Shown here: positions 39,358 to 51,582 of the stretch, one piece after another
Layout: each line of letters starts with the position of its first letter
Numbering within the stretch: the first letter of the stretch is position 1
Source: Cephalopachus bancanus
Lineage: Eukaryota > Chordata > Mammalia > Primates > Tarsiidae
Direction: 5' to 3'
NCBI GenBank assembly: GCA_027257055.1
Contig: JAPVLO010000138.1
Coordinates: 62,001 to 126,000 of the forward strand
Length of the DNA: 64,000 nt
Program-made: the position numbers and the translations under genes
Notes under the pieces: model-generated
Databases searched by the model: none
What the model was told of the DNA's origin: nothing
Seen by the model: the letters and a program-made list of their open reading frames with translations, nothing else

Positions 39358-40059
39358 TATGGAATAAGCCTGGCATTCAAATGTGCCTAGAGGTTTGTTT
39401 TTTTTTTTCTTCCTTCCCATCTTAAAAAAGATACACTATAGAGGACATGTGGTCCCAATATACCCAGAGCGCACACAGCTTTTTCACTATGCTCCTCACG
39501 GAGGGCCTGATACATATTATCGTGCATGTAATTCTTCTAACAACGTTGTGCCTCTTCCAGGGTTGCTAAGCTGACAGAGGGAGAAAAATGACATAAAAAG
39601 TCTTAAGAACCACGAGCATAGATCATAGTTCATATTGAACAAAAAGAGGAGGGGCAGGTTGACATGAGAGCATTTGGAACAGCTCCATAGAATCACCATG
39701 TTCTTCTAAACGTGTCCACAGGAGTACCTCTGAGTATACACAGTTTCCAAATTGTTCTGAGCAACTCTGGGCTTTATCATGCCTTCTACCCTCATTATTT
39801 GAGTTTATGTTTGAAACTTGGATATACTTTGTGCTTTTAACTTAAGGGTATCATGTGACTTTAGAATATTCTTGATTTATGGAGCCACAGCTAGGGCTCT
39901 TTCCTCTGTTCCTCTCTGTCTGTTTCTTATTTTCCTAGAAGTCTTTATTCAAGAGAAAGGTAGAGATTCTGCTTCCCCAGAGCAGTGTTTCAGGGTTGTT
40001 AGTTATTTAGTTCTCAAGCTCTACCAACAAATTGCTTTCACGTGGCATTTCTTACTAGC
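39358..40059. other. Unique DNA, no feature seen
   Basis: No repeat or exon recognised. Confidence 0.35.
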
Positions 40060-40305
40060 TCCAAGGCCTAAATGCTCTTCTCTTTCTTGTCCATCGGGTG
40101 AACCTGCAAGTCACTTTTCTTCCACGTTCTAGCATTGTCTGTTCCATGTGTACCACCCATGGAACTCTTGCCACATAGCAATGAAATGACTCTAGTATGC
40201 TTCTTCCTGTCTGCTTTTTGAATTCCACTAAGGCAGAGGCCATGTCTTCTTCATCAACATATATTGACCTCTATCCACACCATATAATAAAGACTCAATA
40301 AAAAA
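40060..40305 (+). mobile_element. L2 LINE 3' end
   Basis: Blocks 'ctagctccaaggcctaaatgc', 'ttgaattccactaaggcagagg', 'ccatgtcttcttcatcaac' and 'ataataaagactcaataaa' follow the L2 terminus in order, including the 'GGGACCATGTCTTATTCATC' region and the terminal 'GTGCTCAATAAA'. Confidence 0.75.
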
Positions 40306-41710
40306 GACACTGTATAAAAAATGAACACACAAAAATATACTCCTTTTAGTATTGTCTTAATCCTAAAGACATTGCATGTGTCATGACTCCTGAAGCATTA
40401 TTTTTTACTGCATGGAAGTTATTCAGACCCCAGATTTCTCCTTACATATATTACAGAAGTCATCTTTACAGCTTTCTATTTTGTATTTATAAAATGAGCA
40501 TTTTGGTCTATATGATATAGCAAAGGCCATCTAATGACTGAAATGCTTCCAGAATAATTCGTAGTACTATAAACAAAGTGAGAATTTCTACTAAAGAAAG
40601 AGTATTTAGTGCCATTACATCGTGGAGTCTTAGAGGATTCTGGTTTTAACATGGATTTGGATTGGATTTTTAAAATATGTGCCCGAAAGTTTACTTACAT
40701 TTAGTTTTTGTTGCTGCTGTTATTGAGGGATTTTTGTTGTTTGTTGGTTGGATGCTTGGTTCTGCTTCAGCTAAGAAATCCTCTCTCTCATTCTTATTAT
40801 CTCAGTAAGATTGGTTTGTGGGTATTCCCCCCCCCATTTAATATGTCTTTTATCTTATGAAACATACTTTTTATTTGTGATTTCTCAGGCAATTTTTCTC
40901 TATCCTCTCTTCCTAAAATGGAGCTGTATAGATTGCTCCAACTTTATGTTTTTGTTTTGTTTTGTGTTGTTTTGTTTTTTCTGTTTGCCCTGTCAGTTAC
41001 CCCAGTGGGTTTATTACTAGTGGTAGTGATTGGATTTCTTGTTTCATGAGGCTAGAGGAAAAAGATTTCAGTCTCTCCCTTTCCTTGAATTAGAATTTTA
41101 AAAATTCAAACCACTATTTTTTTCAAATCAAGAATATAAATCATCTGTTATTATTTAGAACAGTAGTTTATAGCTTTAAACACTCAGGATAGAAGCTGTT
41201 GTATAGATTAAAGTTTCATCATAGCATAAGTGGTCAGACCTCCTAAATAAAAGACATATATGGATATTCTATGCTCTTTCAGTTACCCATTTCATTTTTA
41301 TTATTGTCTTTTTTTAAATGTAGTGTTTAAAAAATCGATGCTTGAAATAGCTGAGTTATCTCTATTTCGTTGTATCTATCTAGGTATTTATGAATATTTT
41401 TACTATTTGGACATACAATTTATTATTCATATTAACCTGAGTTTGGGGTTTGCTTCTCTAGTCAGGTTATACATATTTAGTAATATTTCTAGAAGTTTGT
41501 CTTTCTTATCAAAAATAAAAAACTTGTCTTTCTTATATTTTGCATGGACTAAACATGATGGTATTAAATATATATTCATTTTCGCCAGCCACAACACATT
41601 TAAACTTCAGTGATTGAAAAATACAGAACTGGAATGTTCTGTTGACACAATAAGTTCAAAACATTTTTGTCCTTGGATATGAGGGTCCCAAATACCTCAT
41701 AGGAAATGAA
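40306..41710. other. Unique AT-rich DNA, no feature seen
   Basis: A 117-codon ORF at 41260-41613 is rich in F, Y, I and L by composition and lacks any domain. No repeat named. Confidence 0.4.
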
Positions 41711-41930
41711 TAGCAATAACTGCCACTTAATGGTGAGCCCTGAGCCCAGTGCTGGCCAGTGCCATCCCTCGTTTTATTTTCAGATTGAGTCTTTGAGGTG
41801 GGTCATGTCAGTTTCCAGATTTACAGACAGAAAATGGAAGTTCAGGGAACTTCCACTCAGTTGTGTAAGAGTCCGAATTCAAAATCCGGGTTGGTCAGGT
41901 TCCAGAGCCTATGCCCTTATGCATTAATTA
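41711..41930 (+). mobile_element. MIR SINE, nearly complete
   Basis: Blocks 'taactgccacttaatggtgag', 'gcccagtgctggccagtgcc', 'gattgagtctttgaggtggg', 'cagatttacagacagaaaatgg', 'gttgtgtaagagtccgaattc' and 'ttccagagcctatgcccttat' run in MIR order over most of the element. Confidence 0.88.
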
Positions 41931-43700
41931 TCCTATATTCCATATGCAGTGGCCATTAATAAATTATAAAAACTTCTGATTGAAAATAGGGGTGATCATA
42001 GCATATATGCAAATATTCCACATATCTGTCTGTTCAACAAATATCAATAAATAGATATTATACTTTTATTCACATAACACAATAGAGAAACCAAATTTTA
42101 AAACCATTTATGAGATGTTAACCATTTATGGATTTATAGTCAGATAAAGGAAAAGACAATATGCTACAATATCATAGTTTTTCTCTTCATTTTTTTTCTA
42201 TTTTTTTTTTTTACTTTTTACTAATCTATAGAGTTGCCACTAGAAACACATGAATTAATTACTTATTTATTTTTTAACACTATAAAGGAAGCAACTTCTG
42301 TATTAGCATGCACATAATATTTGTTTTATTTAGAAGGGAAACATTCATTAATAGACAATTGGTTATTGTCTATTCAAGAATGCAAACTTCTTAATTCTTA
42401 GGAAATATGGAATCCTGTGACTCTGTTATGGTATCATTATATTTATTTCACATTTTCTTTATCTTTTTGTTTTGTTTTGTTTTATTAAATGCATTAGATA
42501 AACACATTCAGCCTTAAAACAGAAGTATTTAAGCCAGGTTTTTCTATAACTAATTAAAATGAACTTACTCTTTGTCAGATGAGACTGAAAAGAAATAATT
42601 ACACTACTTAACATTCCTTATTCAGTTCATCTTTTTAAAGTACAGAAATTCAGTGATCTGTAAAACCATGAGGTAATTTGTGTCCAAGTGAAACAAGGTT
42701 CTTTCATGTTCCAGTTGAGTTGGTTAAAATTATTTTTGGTTTATATTCCTTGTCATCAAAGTTCTAAGTGTGTTCTTAAGGTTCTTGGCAGGTTTCTGAG
42801 GGCATTTGAAGCAGTTATAATCAAGAAATTTGTTGATTCAAACATAAAAATCATGGAAATCTTGGATGTACACTTTTTTAAAGCATGGCTTAGTCCAAAT
42901 TCCAAGATGTCATACTCTTTGCTTTCTATGGTCATTTGTTCTTTGTTCATGGATAAACTTTGGAAAACATTATCCCCATTTACCAAATACAAGTAATAGC
43001 TGATGTAATAAGCTTTACTACGTTCCTCTAACACCTTTAGCTTGCTAGCTTTGGCCCTAGTCATTTGGTTCTTAAAATATCCCGGTGAAATAAGCATTGT
43101 AGGTTATTTTTCCTAAATTTGCTCAAATGATAAGAGATGGAGTTAGTTAACAAAGTTACTGACTCTAATTGTTTTCACTGTATTGACTATTTCATTAAAA
43201 AATATTGTTGCTAGAATTCTCGAGATGGCAGGGAGTTGTTGAACCATTGCCCTAAACTCTTCTTTTAATAAGTGAAAAAAAATTAGGTCCATAAAAGTGA
43301 TGTGCCTTGCTCAAAGATTTAAAGGCTTTCTGGCTCTGAACCTCTCCCAACTTCTTTTCACCTTGCTCACACATTATCCAGAGGTAGTGTTCAAGGGTCA
43401 GGCCATTGAGTAACCAACCAATAAACAAACCGCAGGTCAAGCCTGTTTTATGTCAATCTCAGGCTTGTAAAAATAGTAATTTAACAGTAAATATTTTCTT
43501 TGAAAAATATTACATTATTCTTGTCATAATAGATTAAAATTTCTTTGTAAATGTATTTATTTCCAAAAATCTACTTTAAAAATTTTTCTGCAATGATATC
43601 CATTATATCAAGTGAAGACCTCATGTGTTTTCACTTATATGTACAAATTGTTACTTGCTAAATAGTATTTAATAGCAAACCAGTTGCCAAATTAGATGGA
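41931..43700. other. Unique AT-rich DNA, no feature seen
   Basis: Overlapping ORFs of 102 and 113 codons at 42688-43097 lie on opposite strands without any family signature. A weak MIR-like scrap near 43250-43340 is not firm enough to call. Confidence 0.4.
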
Positions 43701-43701
43701 G

Positions 43702-43793
43702 GATGATAATTATTTTACCTAAAAATTAATATATTTTCCAAATGATAATTGTCTTACTTGAAAATTAATATATTCTCTAAGTGATGATTATTT
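43702..43793. repeat. 40-bp tandem duplication, imperfect
   Basis: Units at 43702-43741 and 43742-43781, plus a partial third, share gataatt-tt-ac-t--aaaattaatatatt-tc--aa. The sequence is AT-rich. Confidence 0.7.
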
Positions 43794-44799
43794 AAAAAAT
43801 TAAAACATATTTGCTACATAATATCATAATTTCCATTCTTACCCAAAAGTATTTCAATAAAACCAAATAAAGCAAGTTTCCAATTATTTTATTTGCTATT
43901 AAATTAATAGTTTATGGAACATTAAGATTAGTCCTCCTTGTAGTTTTGTATTTTTGTCCAAATTATGGTAATTTGCTTTATGCATGTATTGCCCATACTC
44001 ATGACTTCGTACAGCGAATTTCATTTTTCAGATAAATCGAGAACAAATTACATCGGCCAAAGCTTATCATCTTTGTGTACCCCAAAGGGCTATGTACCAA
44101 AAACTGTAACTGCTCTTGAAACCATCCTTAAATACGTACAGAGGCAGGTGGGAGGAGGCATGCGTCACAGGCACCTCCTTGTCAGAACTGGCAACAATTT
44201 CGGAAATCCTTGCTTTTTCTATTGACTTGAAGTCATGGAATCATGATCGGAACACAGCTATGTGCTCTTTGTTAACCTACTCCGTTGCAAATGGAGATAC
44301 TTTGCCGTGTTTTAAAGAAGCAAATGCACACACCCTGTAAACAAGCTTATTAGGAGCAACTGGTCTATGTACTGCTTTTACCCAAATTATGGTTATTAAA
44401 CACTGATGAAACGTAGGCATTAGTTTTCTGCAGGATGTTTTAGTGTGTCTTTTTTTACTTAGGGCTCCTAGTATTTATTCATGTGATACTTTTATCACCC
44501 TATTATTAGCGCCTTTTAAAAAATCTCTTCAGGTAAGTAGTCAGAATAACTGAGATGTTTCATTGGAATAATTTTTATTATGCTATAAATAGATAATTAT
44601 CTTCCAATAATCATGCTTTACACTTGTCTTATGATCTTTTATACTTCCAGTATAATTTGTTTTTGATACTTCTGTGTTTTAAATGAGCAAAAATTTTCTT
44701 ACAAAGACTGATTTATTTTGCTTTGAAAATCAGAATACTGTGAGAATAATAAAGTTAAATATTTTCAGAAAGCTGCTACCTTGAAGCTGGACATTGTAT
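43794..44799. other. Unique DNA, no feature seen
   Basis: Two overlapping ORFs of 74 and 86 codons near 43965-44340 show no domain. Confidence 0.35.
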
Positions 44800-44965
44800 A
44801 TTTTACATAAAATATTTAAAATATTTCTTTAATCTTTCTATTGAACATTTGAGGTAGGCATATTATAGATATCAGAACAATGAATTTAGTAATATTGCCC
44901 ATGGTTGCATTGCATGTTAGTGGAAGAGCGACTGTGAATTCAGCTCTGCTGGCATGCTCGCCCAA
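44800..44965 (+). mobile_element. MIR SINE, worn
   Basis: Blocks 'aacatttgaggtaggcatatt', 'tagatatcagaacaatgaatt', 'attgcccatggttgcattgc', 'ttagtggaagagcgactgtga' follow MIR order. Confidence 0.6.
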
Positions 44966-45209
44966 ACTAGTCCTGACTTTAACATAAATCTCAATCATAT
45001 AATTCCAAAGAAGCTCCCTAAAGTCCCTTAATAACAAAGAAGTTAAACATGTTGTCAACTCTACACAAACAACATGTTATAGAGGCAGGATTTAAACTCA
45101 GTGCAGTAGCATGTCAATGGCTTTGTTCTTTATGTTGAACTGTCCACATTTGACTGATTTTCTCCCTAGACTACTTTTCTCAACCTGGGGAGGGATCAGT
45201 AATGACTAA

Positions 45210-45425
45210 TGAAGGCCTGACAGATGTCAGACTTGCAACAGACATTTTTATTACTTTATCTCATTTAATCTTCACATAACATATGCAATGTGGGAATTAT
45301 TATTTTTATTTTAGAACTAAAAAAAAAATCCTGTGACAAAAAAAATTACGTACTTTACCTAAGTTCTTACGGTGGCAGTCAGCAGCTTTAAATACAAATT
45401 TATTTGATTTCAAAATTCCTAAAGA
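45210..45425 (+). mobile_element. MIR SINE, worn
   Basis: Blocks 'ttactttatctcatttaatc', 'ttcacataacatatgcaatg', 'gggaattattatttttatttt' and 'actttacctaagttcttacgg' follow MIR order. An A run interrupts the middle. Confidence 0.7.
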
Positions 45426-47880
45426 CTAAGCTCTGTGGAGACCTTTTGGGCTCCTCAGTGCAGGAAAAAGCAAGTATATTTCAGTATTTACAAGAAAGAG
45501 ACTAGAAATCTAGTGATATTTGATGTCAACATACACAAGACTGGTATACTCCATTATGTATGAACTAAGAATCGCATCTCCCTATTAGACAGGTCTGAAT
45601 TTTCCTAACAGTGTGAAACCTCAAGAAATCAGGAGACAAGGTAAAATGATCCTTCTATCACTAATTTCCACTCCAGGACTGTCATAAATTTGTCATCTCA
45701 ACTTTTAAAAAATCTCAAAATGGTTATTCACATCCCTAGAATGTGTGTAGCTTATTAATTGTATATCCAAATTAATTCATATAAAGTTTTACAGAAATAT
45801 AGCAAATTAAATGTCTTTCACTACTATTATAAAATTTATTCTTTCCCTACTTACAAATTTTAGACCAAATTTGGCTACTTACCAGTTCTAGTTATTAAGT
45901 AGAATTATGCTCTAGAATTCTATTTCTGTTGGAGGAACTTACATTATTTTAGAAGTACTTTTTTAATATATAAAAGAATAAATCGTGCTTTGCTTTTTGG
46001 TTTGAATTACATTTGGTATTGAAAAGTTTGTCATTTTACTGACATTCTGTACATGTAATAGCAATAAATCAACTACAATTTGAGTAGCGTGGACAATTAT
46101 TGACTGAATTATTCATGTTTGGTGTTTTATCATTCCAAAGAAAATATTAAGTGTTTTTAAAAAACAACAACTGAGTTTTCTATGGTCTAGCGGTAGTTAT
46201 TTCTTGAGACAGGACAAAATTCTCTTTCTTCTACCTCTTAAATTGTGTTCACTTGATAAAAGTAGATGCTATTTTTGGTCTATTTGATTTACTTTGTAAA
46301 TTTCACAAAGCAAGAAAGGGTTAATCTTGGGCAGTAGGGATTTTGAAAGGATGATATATCAGAGGTGGCCAAGGCCATTCCCGTGGCGATTCTCTCTGTT
46401 AAGTGAGTGGGTAGGGAATTTCTCAAAATGGAGCAAAGTTCGGTGGGCTTTGATCTTTGGGATTGTCATCTTTATTTACTTCAGACCTGACTCTTTAGAT
46501 CCGCTCTCTACCTGCTCATTGCTCTTCAAACTTAGGGTACTCTGCTCTCTGAAAACCTTCTATTGCCATCAAACTGAATCCGCACTTCATATCTGACTAG
46601 TGACACTTATTCTCATAAAAGACTTTCAGTAGGATGCTTCTTGTGTTCCTTCACTTTTAGCATCTTGCACAGGTGGCAGGGCTGATGTTTGAATAGCACT
46701 TCTTCACCCACTCACACTCCTTCTTCTAACTTCCAAACTGGGTGTCGTGTTAGAGTGTTTCAATCAGTGGCAGATGTTAAATTCTCGACAAAATTTCACA
46801 GATGTGTTTTGTTCTCACTTCCTCTGCTCCAGCCCACTTCAGTAGCAAAGTCCTCTGGTCCCCAGGACGTGGTCATTTCCAGAAATACTCTGTATTAAAT
46901 ATCATCAACTCCAAGACTCTCTCTCTCTCTGACTCTTAGTTAATATCACTGCTTCTCTGGTTTCACCTCAGCCAGGCTTTCCTACTTTAATTTCTCTCGT
47001 TATGTAACCTAGGTCAGATGGTGAGGCAACTCCAAGGTGTTCTCAGTGTTTGCTCTGTCATTCTCCTTCCTCGGTCCAGTCTCAGTGAGTGGATCCTGAC
47101 ATCATTTGTAAGACACTACTGGAGAAAATGGCAAGACCCCACAGACCAGCTTATTCATCCATGAATGATTTTCAACCTCAACTGCTTATTAATCCTTATC
47201 ATTACCAATAATCGACTCCTTTTCCCACTGCTAGTTACTATCATTCTCATTCTCGTGACCTTTTCATGCCTACCTTCTGTTCTCAATTGGTAAGAAATCA
47301 CCATGCCGCCTGCTTAACAGAACTAATAAAACCTTTCAAACTTGATCTTCCTTGACTTCCTGTGACCCCACCCCCATTTTATTCATACTCATATATTTAT
47401 ATTCTTCCTTGCAATCTCAGAGGAAGAGAACTCCACTTACAGTCTACACCTTTCCCTCCTTGCCAGGTCTTTAATCTTGACTTACCTGCCTGATTTCTAT
47501 ATTACCTTGGTTTGTGAATTAGTTTCTCTTTTCTGAAATTCTTTCTAAGTCATTCCCTAAGAAACTCCCACCCTAAAAATCTAAATATCATTCCATCCTA
47601 TACCAGTCATGGCTGCAACGGAAAACAGATGGCCTACTAAAATTAGTCTAACTTGAGTAGAATTTTATAAAGGGATTATTTACAGAGGTGTAGGCATGAA
47701 GTAGGGAAAGCATAAGGGACAGTGAGACTTCAGGGACTAGTAATTGTAGGGTATTTTGCCATCCATGTGTGAGGTGAGATGGGTTGGTGTGGTTACTGGT
47801 CTCAGGGGCAGAGGAAGCCCATGGAAAGGACTGCCTAACGATGGCTGTGGCTTTTGGTTGATAGACACAGTCACTCACAG
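45426..47880. other. Unclassified DNA
   Basis: The 46.4-47.6 kb part is pyrimidine-rich on the plus strand. The 47590-47750 part (gggattatttacagaggtg, gggactagtaattgtaggg) looks like a worn mammalian repeat that I cannot name. No exon seen. Confidence 0.35.
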
Positions 47881-47894
47881 AAGCAGAACTCAGA

Positions 47895-48119
47895 AGAGCC
47901 TGGGCAACTTGGTGAGATCTCATCTCTACAATAAAACAAAATTTTAGCCTGGAGTGGTAGCACACACCTGTAGTTCCAGCTAGTTGGAAGACTGAGGCAG
48001 AAAGATCACCTGAGCCCAGCAGATCAACGCTGGGGTGACCATGAACACTTGTGCCACTGGACTCCAGCCTGGGCAATGGAGTGAGACTCCAACTCAAAAA
48101 TAAAAAAAAAAAATTTAAA
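47895..48119 (+). mobile_element. Alu SINE, 5'-truncated
   Basis: Begins in the left arm at gagcctgggcaacttggtgag and continues through the linker and right arm to an A-rich tail. The flanks are aagcagaactcaga (47881-47894) and aagcggagctcaga (48120-48133), an imperfect duplication. Confidence 0.9.
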
Positions 48120-48133
48120 AAGCGGAGCTCAGA

Positions 48134-48301
48134 AAATTAGCCGGGCGTGGTAGCGTGCGCCTGTAGTTCCTGTTACTTGGAAGGCTGAGGTGGAAGGATA
48201 GCCGGAGCCCAGCAGGTCGAGGCTGCCGTGGCCGGGAGCGGCCACTGCACTCCAGTCTGGGTGACAGAGTGAGACTCCAACTCAAAAAAGCAAAAAAACA
48301 A
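48134..48301 (+). mobile_element. Alu SINE, right arm only, nested at the same site
   Basis: Begins at aaattagccgggcgtggtag and holds only the right arm, of the young subfamily (GGCCGGGAGCGGCCACTGC), with an A-rich tail. It follows directly on the second copy of the older target site and is itself followed by aaagtggagctcat (48302-48315), a third version of that site. Confidence 0.9.
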
Positions 48302-48526
48302 AAAGTGGAGCTCATACTACGTCCCCAGAACTCATATCTTACTCTCATTTCTTTCTTCAGTGTTTCCATTGATTTAACTCGACAGGCCACTAAACAGAAG
48401 GGAGCCAACTGAGTGACTAGGTCGGCCTTGAAGGGTACAGAGCAGGTTGAGGGTGGATTTTGATGGACCAATGAAGGGCACTTATTATATCTTGACTTTC
48501 TTTTTCTTCTCATCCCTTCTGAGTGT

Positions 48527-48557
48527 CGTGTGTGTGTGTGTACGTGTGTGTGTGTGT
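48527..48557. repeat. (GT)n microsatellite, interrupted
   Basis: GT units interrupted by TAC at 48541-48543. Confidence 0.9.
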
Positions 48558-48589
48558 TCATGCACTTTAAGAATGTATTATTATTTTAA

Positions 48590-49246
48590 CTTTTTTATTA
48601 TTTTAAAGATGTGGGTACAATTCAGGATTACGTACATAAGTGTTCAATGTACAAGTGAAGTTTGGGTCTCCCACTGGTCCTCACCTTTCCTGGTTCAGGA
48701 TCAGGTACGCTTGTTGATGTCATGTGCCTCCTCTCCCTGGCAGTGTCTCTCTGTTGCCAACCCCTTTCATGTAGTATTATGATAATTGTTCAGAGTCCAC
48801 TTATGAGCGAGAACATGTGGTATACATTTCTTTGTTTCTGTGAAAGATCACTGAATATGATAGACTCTCAATCCATCCAAGTTGCTGTTAAGTCCTTAAT
48901 TTTCACATTTTTTGTGGCTGCATAATATTCCAGCCTACCCAGTCCACATTCAATGGGCAACATGGTTGGTTCTGTGCTTTTGCTGTTGTGACTAGTGCTG
49001 CAGTACACAGGTGTCTTTTCTGTAGAATGATTTGAGTTCCTCCAGGTACATTCCCAGAAGAGAGTTTGCTGGGTTGTATGAACCGCCACACTGTTTTCCA
49101 AGGCTACGCTAGTTTATACTGCCACCAACAGTGTAGAAGTATTCCCTTTTTCCCACATCCTTTCCAGCATCTATTGTTTTTTGAGTTATTAATGATGGCC
49201 ATTCCTGACTGGAGTTAGGTGGTATCTCTGTGTTGTTTTGATCTTG
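48590..49246 (-). mobile_element. L1 3' end, 5'-truncated, lineage-type
   Basis: The plus strand runs from a T-rich tail and 'gatgtgggtacaattcagg' through 'gagcgagaacatgtggtatac', 'ggctgcataatattccagc', 'ggtacattcccagaagagag' and ends at 'ctccgtgttgttttgatctt'-like 'ctctgtgttgttttgatctt'. Small ORFs over it are not functional. Confidence 0.9.
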
Positions 49247-49469
49247 AAACATAGAATAATCATTCAGGAGGCTGTCTGGATGCCTATGTTTTCCTTACCC
49301 AGATTGATTTTCCTTTTCTTCTCATGCTGCTTAAATCCATCTCTGTTAGTCAGTTCCAATGTTTATTTTATAATATTATTTTATTATTTTCACCAGGTAG
49401 TTATCATCTCCTCTTCTAATTTTCTATAACAGTATTTATGTCTCTCCAATATTTCATTTTATATCCTGC

Positions 49470-49575
49470 AAAAACCTTTTTTAGCCAAGACTCTATCTCA
49501 TTTGTTTTTATATGTTGTGTGTTTATCATTGCTTGATACATGTTAGGTACTCAGTGATTATATGTTTTATTAATT
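49470..49575 (+). mobile_element. L2 LINE 3' end
   Basis: Blocks 'ccaagactctatctcatttg', 'ttatcattgcttgatacatg' and 'ttaggtactcagtgattata' fit the L2 terminus. Confidence 0.6.
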
Positions 49576-49713
49576 TGCATGTCATCTATATCTCTACTAA
49601 TGCCAATTTTCCTAATGATAACTGCTACACCTGGTCATCTGTATGCTGAGTGCAGTTTGTCAAAAGGAATCTGTTTAGGGTATAAATAACTAAATGGCTA
49701 TATTTAAAATAAA

Positions 49714-49784
49714 AACCATTTTCTACAAGTTTTGTTTGTTAGTCCTTGTAACCACTTTCTACAAGTTTTGTTAGTCTTTTATTC
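49714..49784. repeat. 36-bp tandem duplication
   Basis: aaccattttctacaagtttt at 49714 recurs as aaccactttctacaagtttt at 49750, followed in both by a ttgtt(tgtt)agtc block. Confidence 0.85.
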
Positions 49785-50843
49785 TGAGTTACATAAATTG
49801 GAAAGGATGACCCGCTCACAAGGTCACAAAGATAATGTTGGCATGAATGAAAATTCAAGAAAATTTGTGGGCAGAGAACCACATTGCAGCCTTTCTTTCT
49901 TCAATGCTGTTATTGCAAAAGCACAGACAGGGAAAGTTATATAGGGACACTCAGAATCAAAAGAGACACATTCACCATTAAAGACATGTGCAGAATATAC
50001 TAAATTGTGGATCTTAGTTTTAAGGAAAAAATGTGAAGGAAATGTTCTACCACAGTATAATAAAAAAAATTCCACTTTCTCTTTTTACATTTGCAGGTAA
50101 AGAAACAGCTGGTATGCTTTGCTATTGTTTTTAATTACGATAAATTGAAAGATATGTCTTTATTCTTCTGTGCTATCAGTTTTGTTTTTTGAGGTGAGGA
50201 AGTCATGTTCTTACAAAAATGTGAAATTAACTAGTTGTGAGGACAGTATTCTCTAGCTGTCAACAGTAATTAAAAGGTCGTTTTATTCCCTAACCACACA
50301 TTGCATTTCACACTTCCTTGATTGGAATTTAACTCCCAAGGTGCTCATTGAATGGGAATTTAAAGTTTATTTTTAGATAGTTTCTTTGTGTTTACACCGT
50401 TTTCTTTCAAATTCTTAGAGACAGCTATAGCTAAATGCCAGTGCAGCGGATTTTTCCACACTCTGAATAAAGTTGTTAGGTTTGTTGAAATATACCCAAG
50501 ACGAGCATTATCCCCTTTCTGTTCTCACTCATTAAAAAAATGTTTAACATAAAATCTGTTATTTCTTGTTTTCTAATCATATCCCCTTCATTTTGTTATG
50601 AGGTCATGATGCTGGGTAATTGACTGATGGAGCAAATAAAAGGATGGGGAATAAAGTATCTAAGAAGAAAAAAAAAAGATGTAATGGAAGAATTAGTAAG
50701 ACACAAAAGCAAGGAAAGGAATGACAGTTTGAGGTTTTGTGGAAATGTTTCAGACCAATTAAAAGTTTGTGAATATTCCGGAATATGCCGCTTGTGTGTG
50801 GGGACAGAGCATGGTAAATATTAGTATATCCTAATCAAATGGA
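49785..50843. other. Unique DNA, no feature seen
   Basis: No repeat or exon recognised. Confidence 0.35.
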
Positions 50844-50984
50844 GAATTCGCTTGTTCATATGTTCTTCTAGTTTTAAATTCCAGGTTGCTTTAAGACATG
50901 CTACACATTATGCTCTGAAGCTGTCAACAGTGCTTCAGAAAAACGGAGGGGAAAGTCTAGAATGAAACAAAATGAATTCGCTTG
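50844..50984. repeat. Templated insertion flanked by 11-bp direct repeats
   Basis: The segment 50852-50976 is the perfect reverse complement of 51583-51707 (125 bp). It is bracketed by the direct repeat gaattcgcttg at 50844-50854 and 50974-50984, which is what a target-site duplication looks like. At each junction the match extends three bases into that duplication (ttg on the left, gaa on the right). I read the left copy as the insertion and the right copy as its template. It has no A tail. Confidence 0.85.
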
Positions 50985-51209
50985 AGCTACTAGCATCCAA
51001 AAGCACATGTAGACTCTCCCTGTCCCGTTTGCACAGGGCTGTCATAACATCTGCCTCTGGGCTTCCTTGTATTGCCTTACGAGGTGGTATGTATATCCAC
51101 GTTGTCATTTGTGTGTCCATTTTAATAAGCCAGTATTGGTTTCCCCAATATTTCTGATCATTCTGTTTATGTAATCTATTTTTCAAATAGTAACTGTAAC
51201 GTTTCAATG

Positions 51210-51240
51210 TTATTTATTTATTTATTTATTTATTTTTATT
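51210..51240. repeat. (TTTA)n microsatellite
   Basis: Six to seven TTTA units followed by an AT-rich tract. Confidence 0.9.
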
Positions 51241-51329
51241 ATTTTTTTAACGCTTCAATTTTTTTCCTCTCGTTTCCCTCCCCCCCCAGGAAAATGTACA
51301 TTCATTGCTTTGAGCAACCTGAAGTTATA

Positions 51330-51435
51330 GAGTAAATAATAATAACTACTTTTTATCTGTCTGTACATGTGAAGCACAGTGCTAACCTTTCTACCTGAGA
51401 GGTATTATTCATTATGGCAACATTAAGGGTCAGGT
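51330..51435 (+). mobile_element. MIR SINE scrap, uncertain
   Basis: Blocks 'ataataactactttttatctg', 'gaagcacagtgctaacc' and 'gagaggtattattcattatgg' resemble the first part of MIR. Confidence 0.4.
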
Positions 51436-51556
51436 CTCACCATCTACCGTACTTAATTTAAAAATCATGCAAAAAGAGAAATTCGCTTTTAAATAATGGA
51501 TAAATAAGAAGGTTAAGTTTTTGATTGTCACATATTATGCCTGCTCAATGCTTAGG

Positions 51557-51578
51557 TTTTTTTTTTTTTTTTTTTTTT
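51557..51578. repeat. T run of 22
   Basis: A long T run that lies four bases outside the right arm of the inverted duplication. Seen from the minus strand it is an A tail just after the template. Confidence 0.93.
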
Positions 51579-51582
51579 GCAT

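Noticed and set aside
39211..39420. Repetitive peptide ORF over the 23-bp array
   Set aside because: The period of 23 is not a multiple of three, so the peptide repeats only by cycling frames; it is a by-product of the minisatellite.
47648..48561. Two minus-strand ORFs of 148-149 codons
   Set aside because: They run across the two truncated Alus and a GT-rich tract; the protein-like text is Alu-derived.
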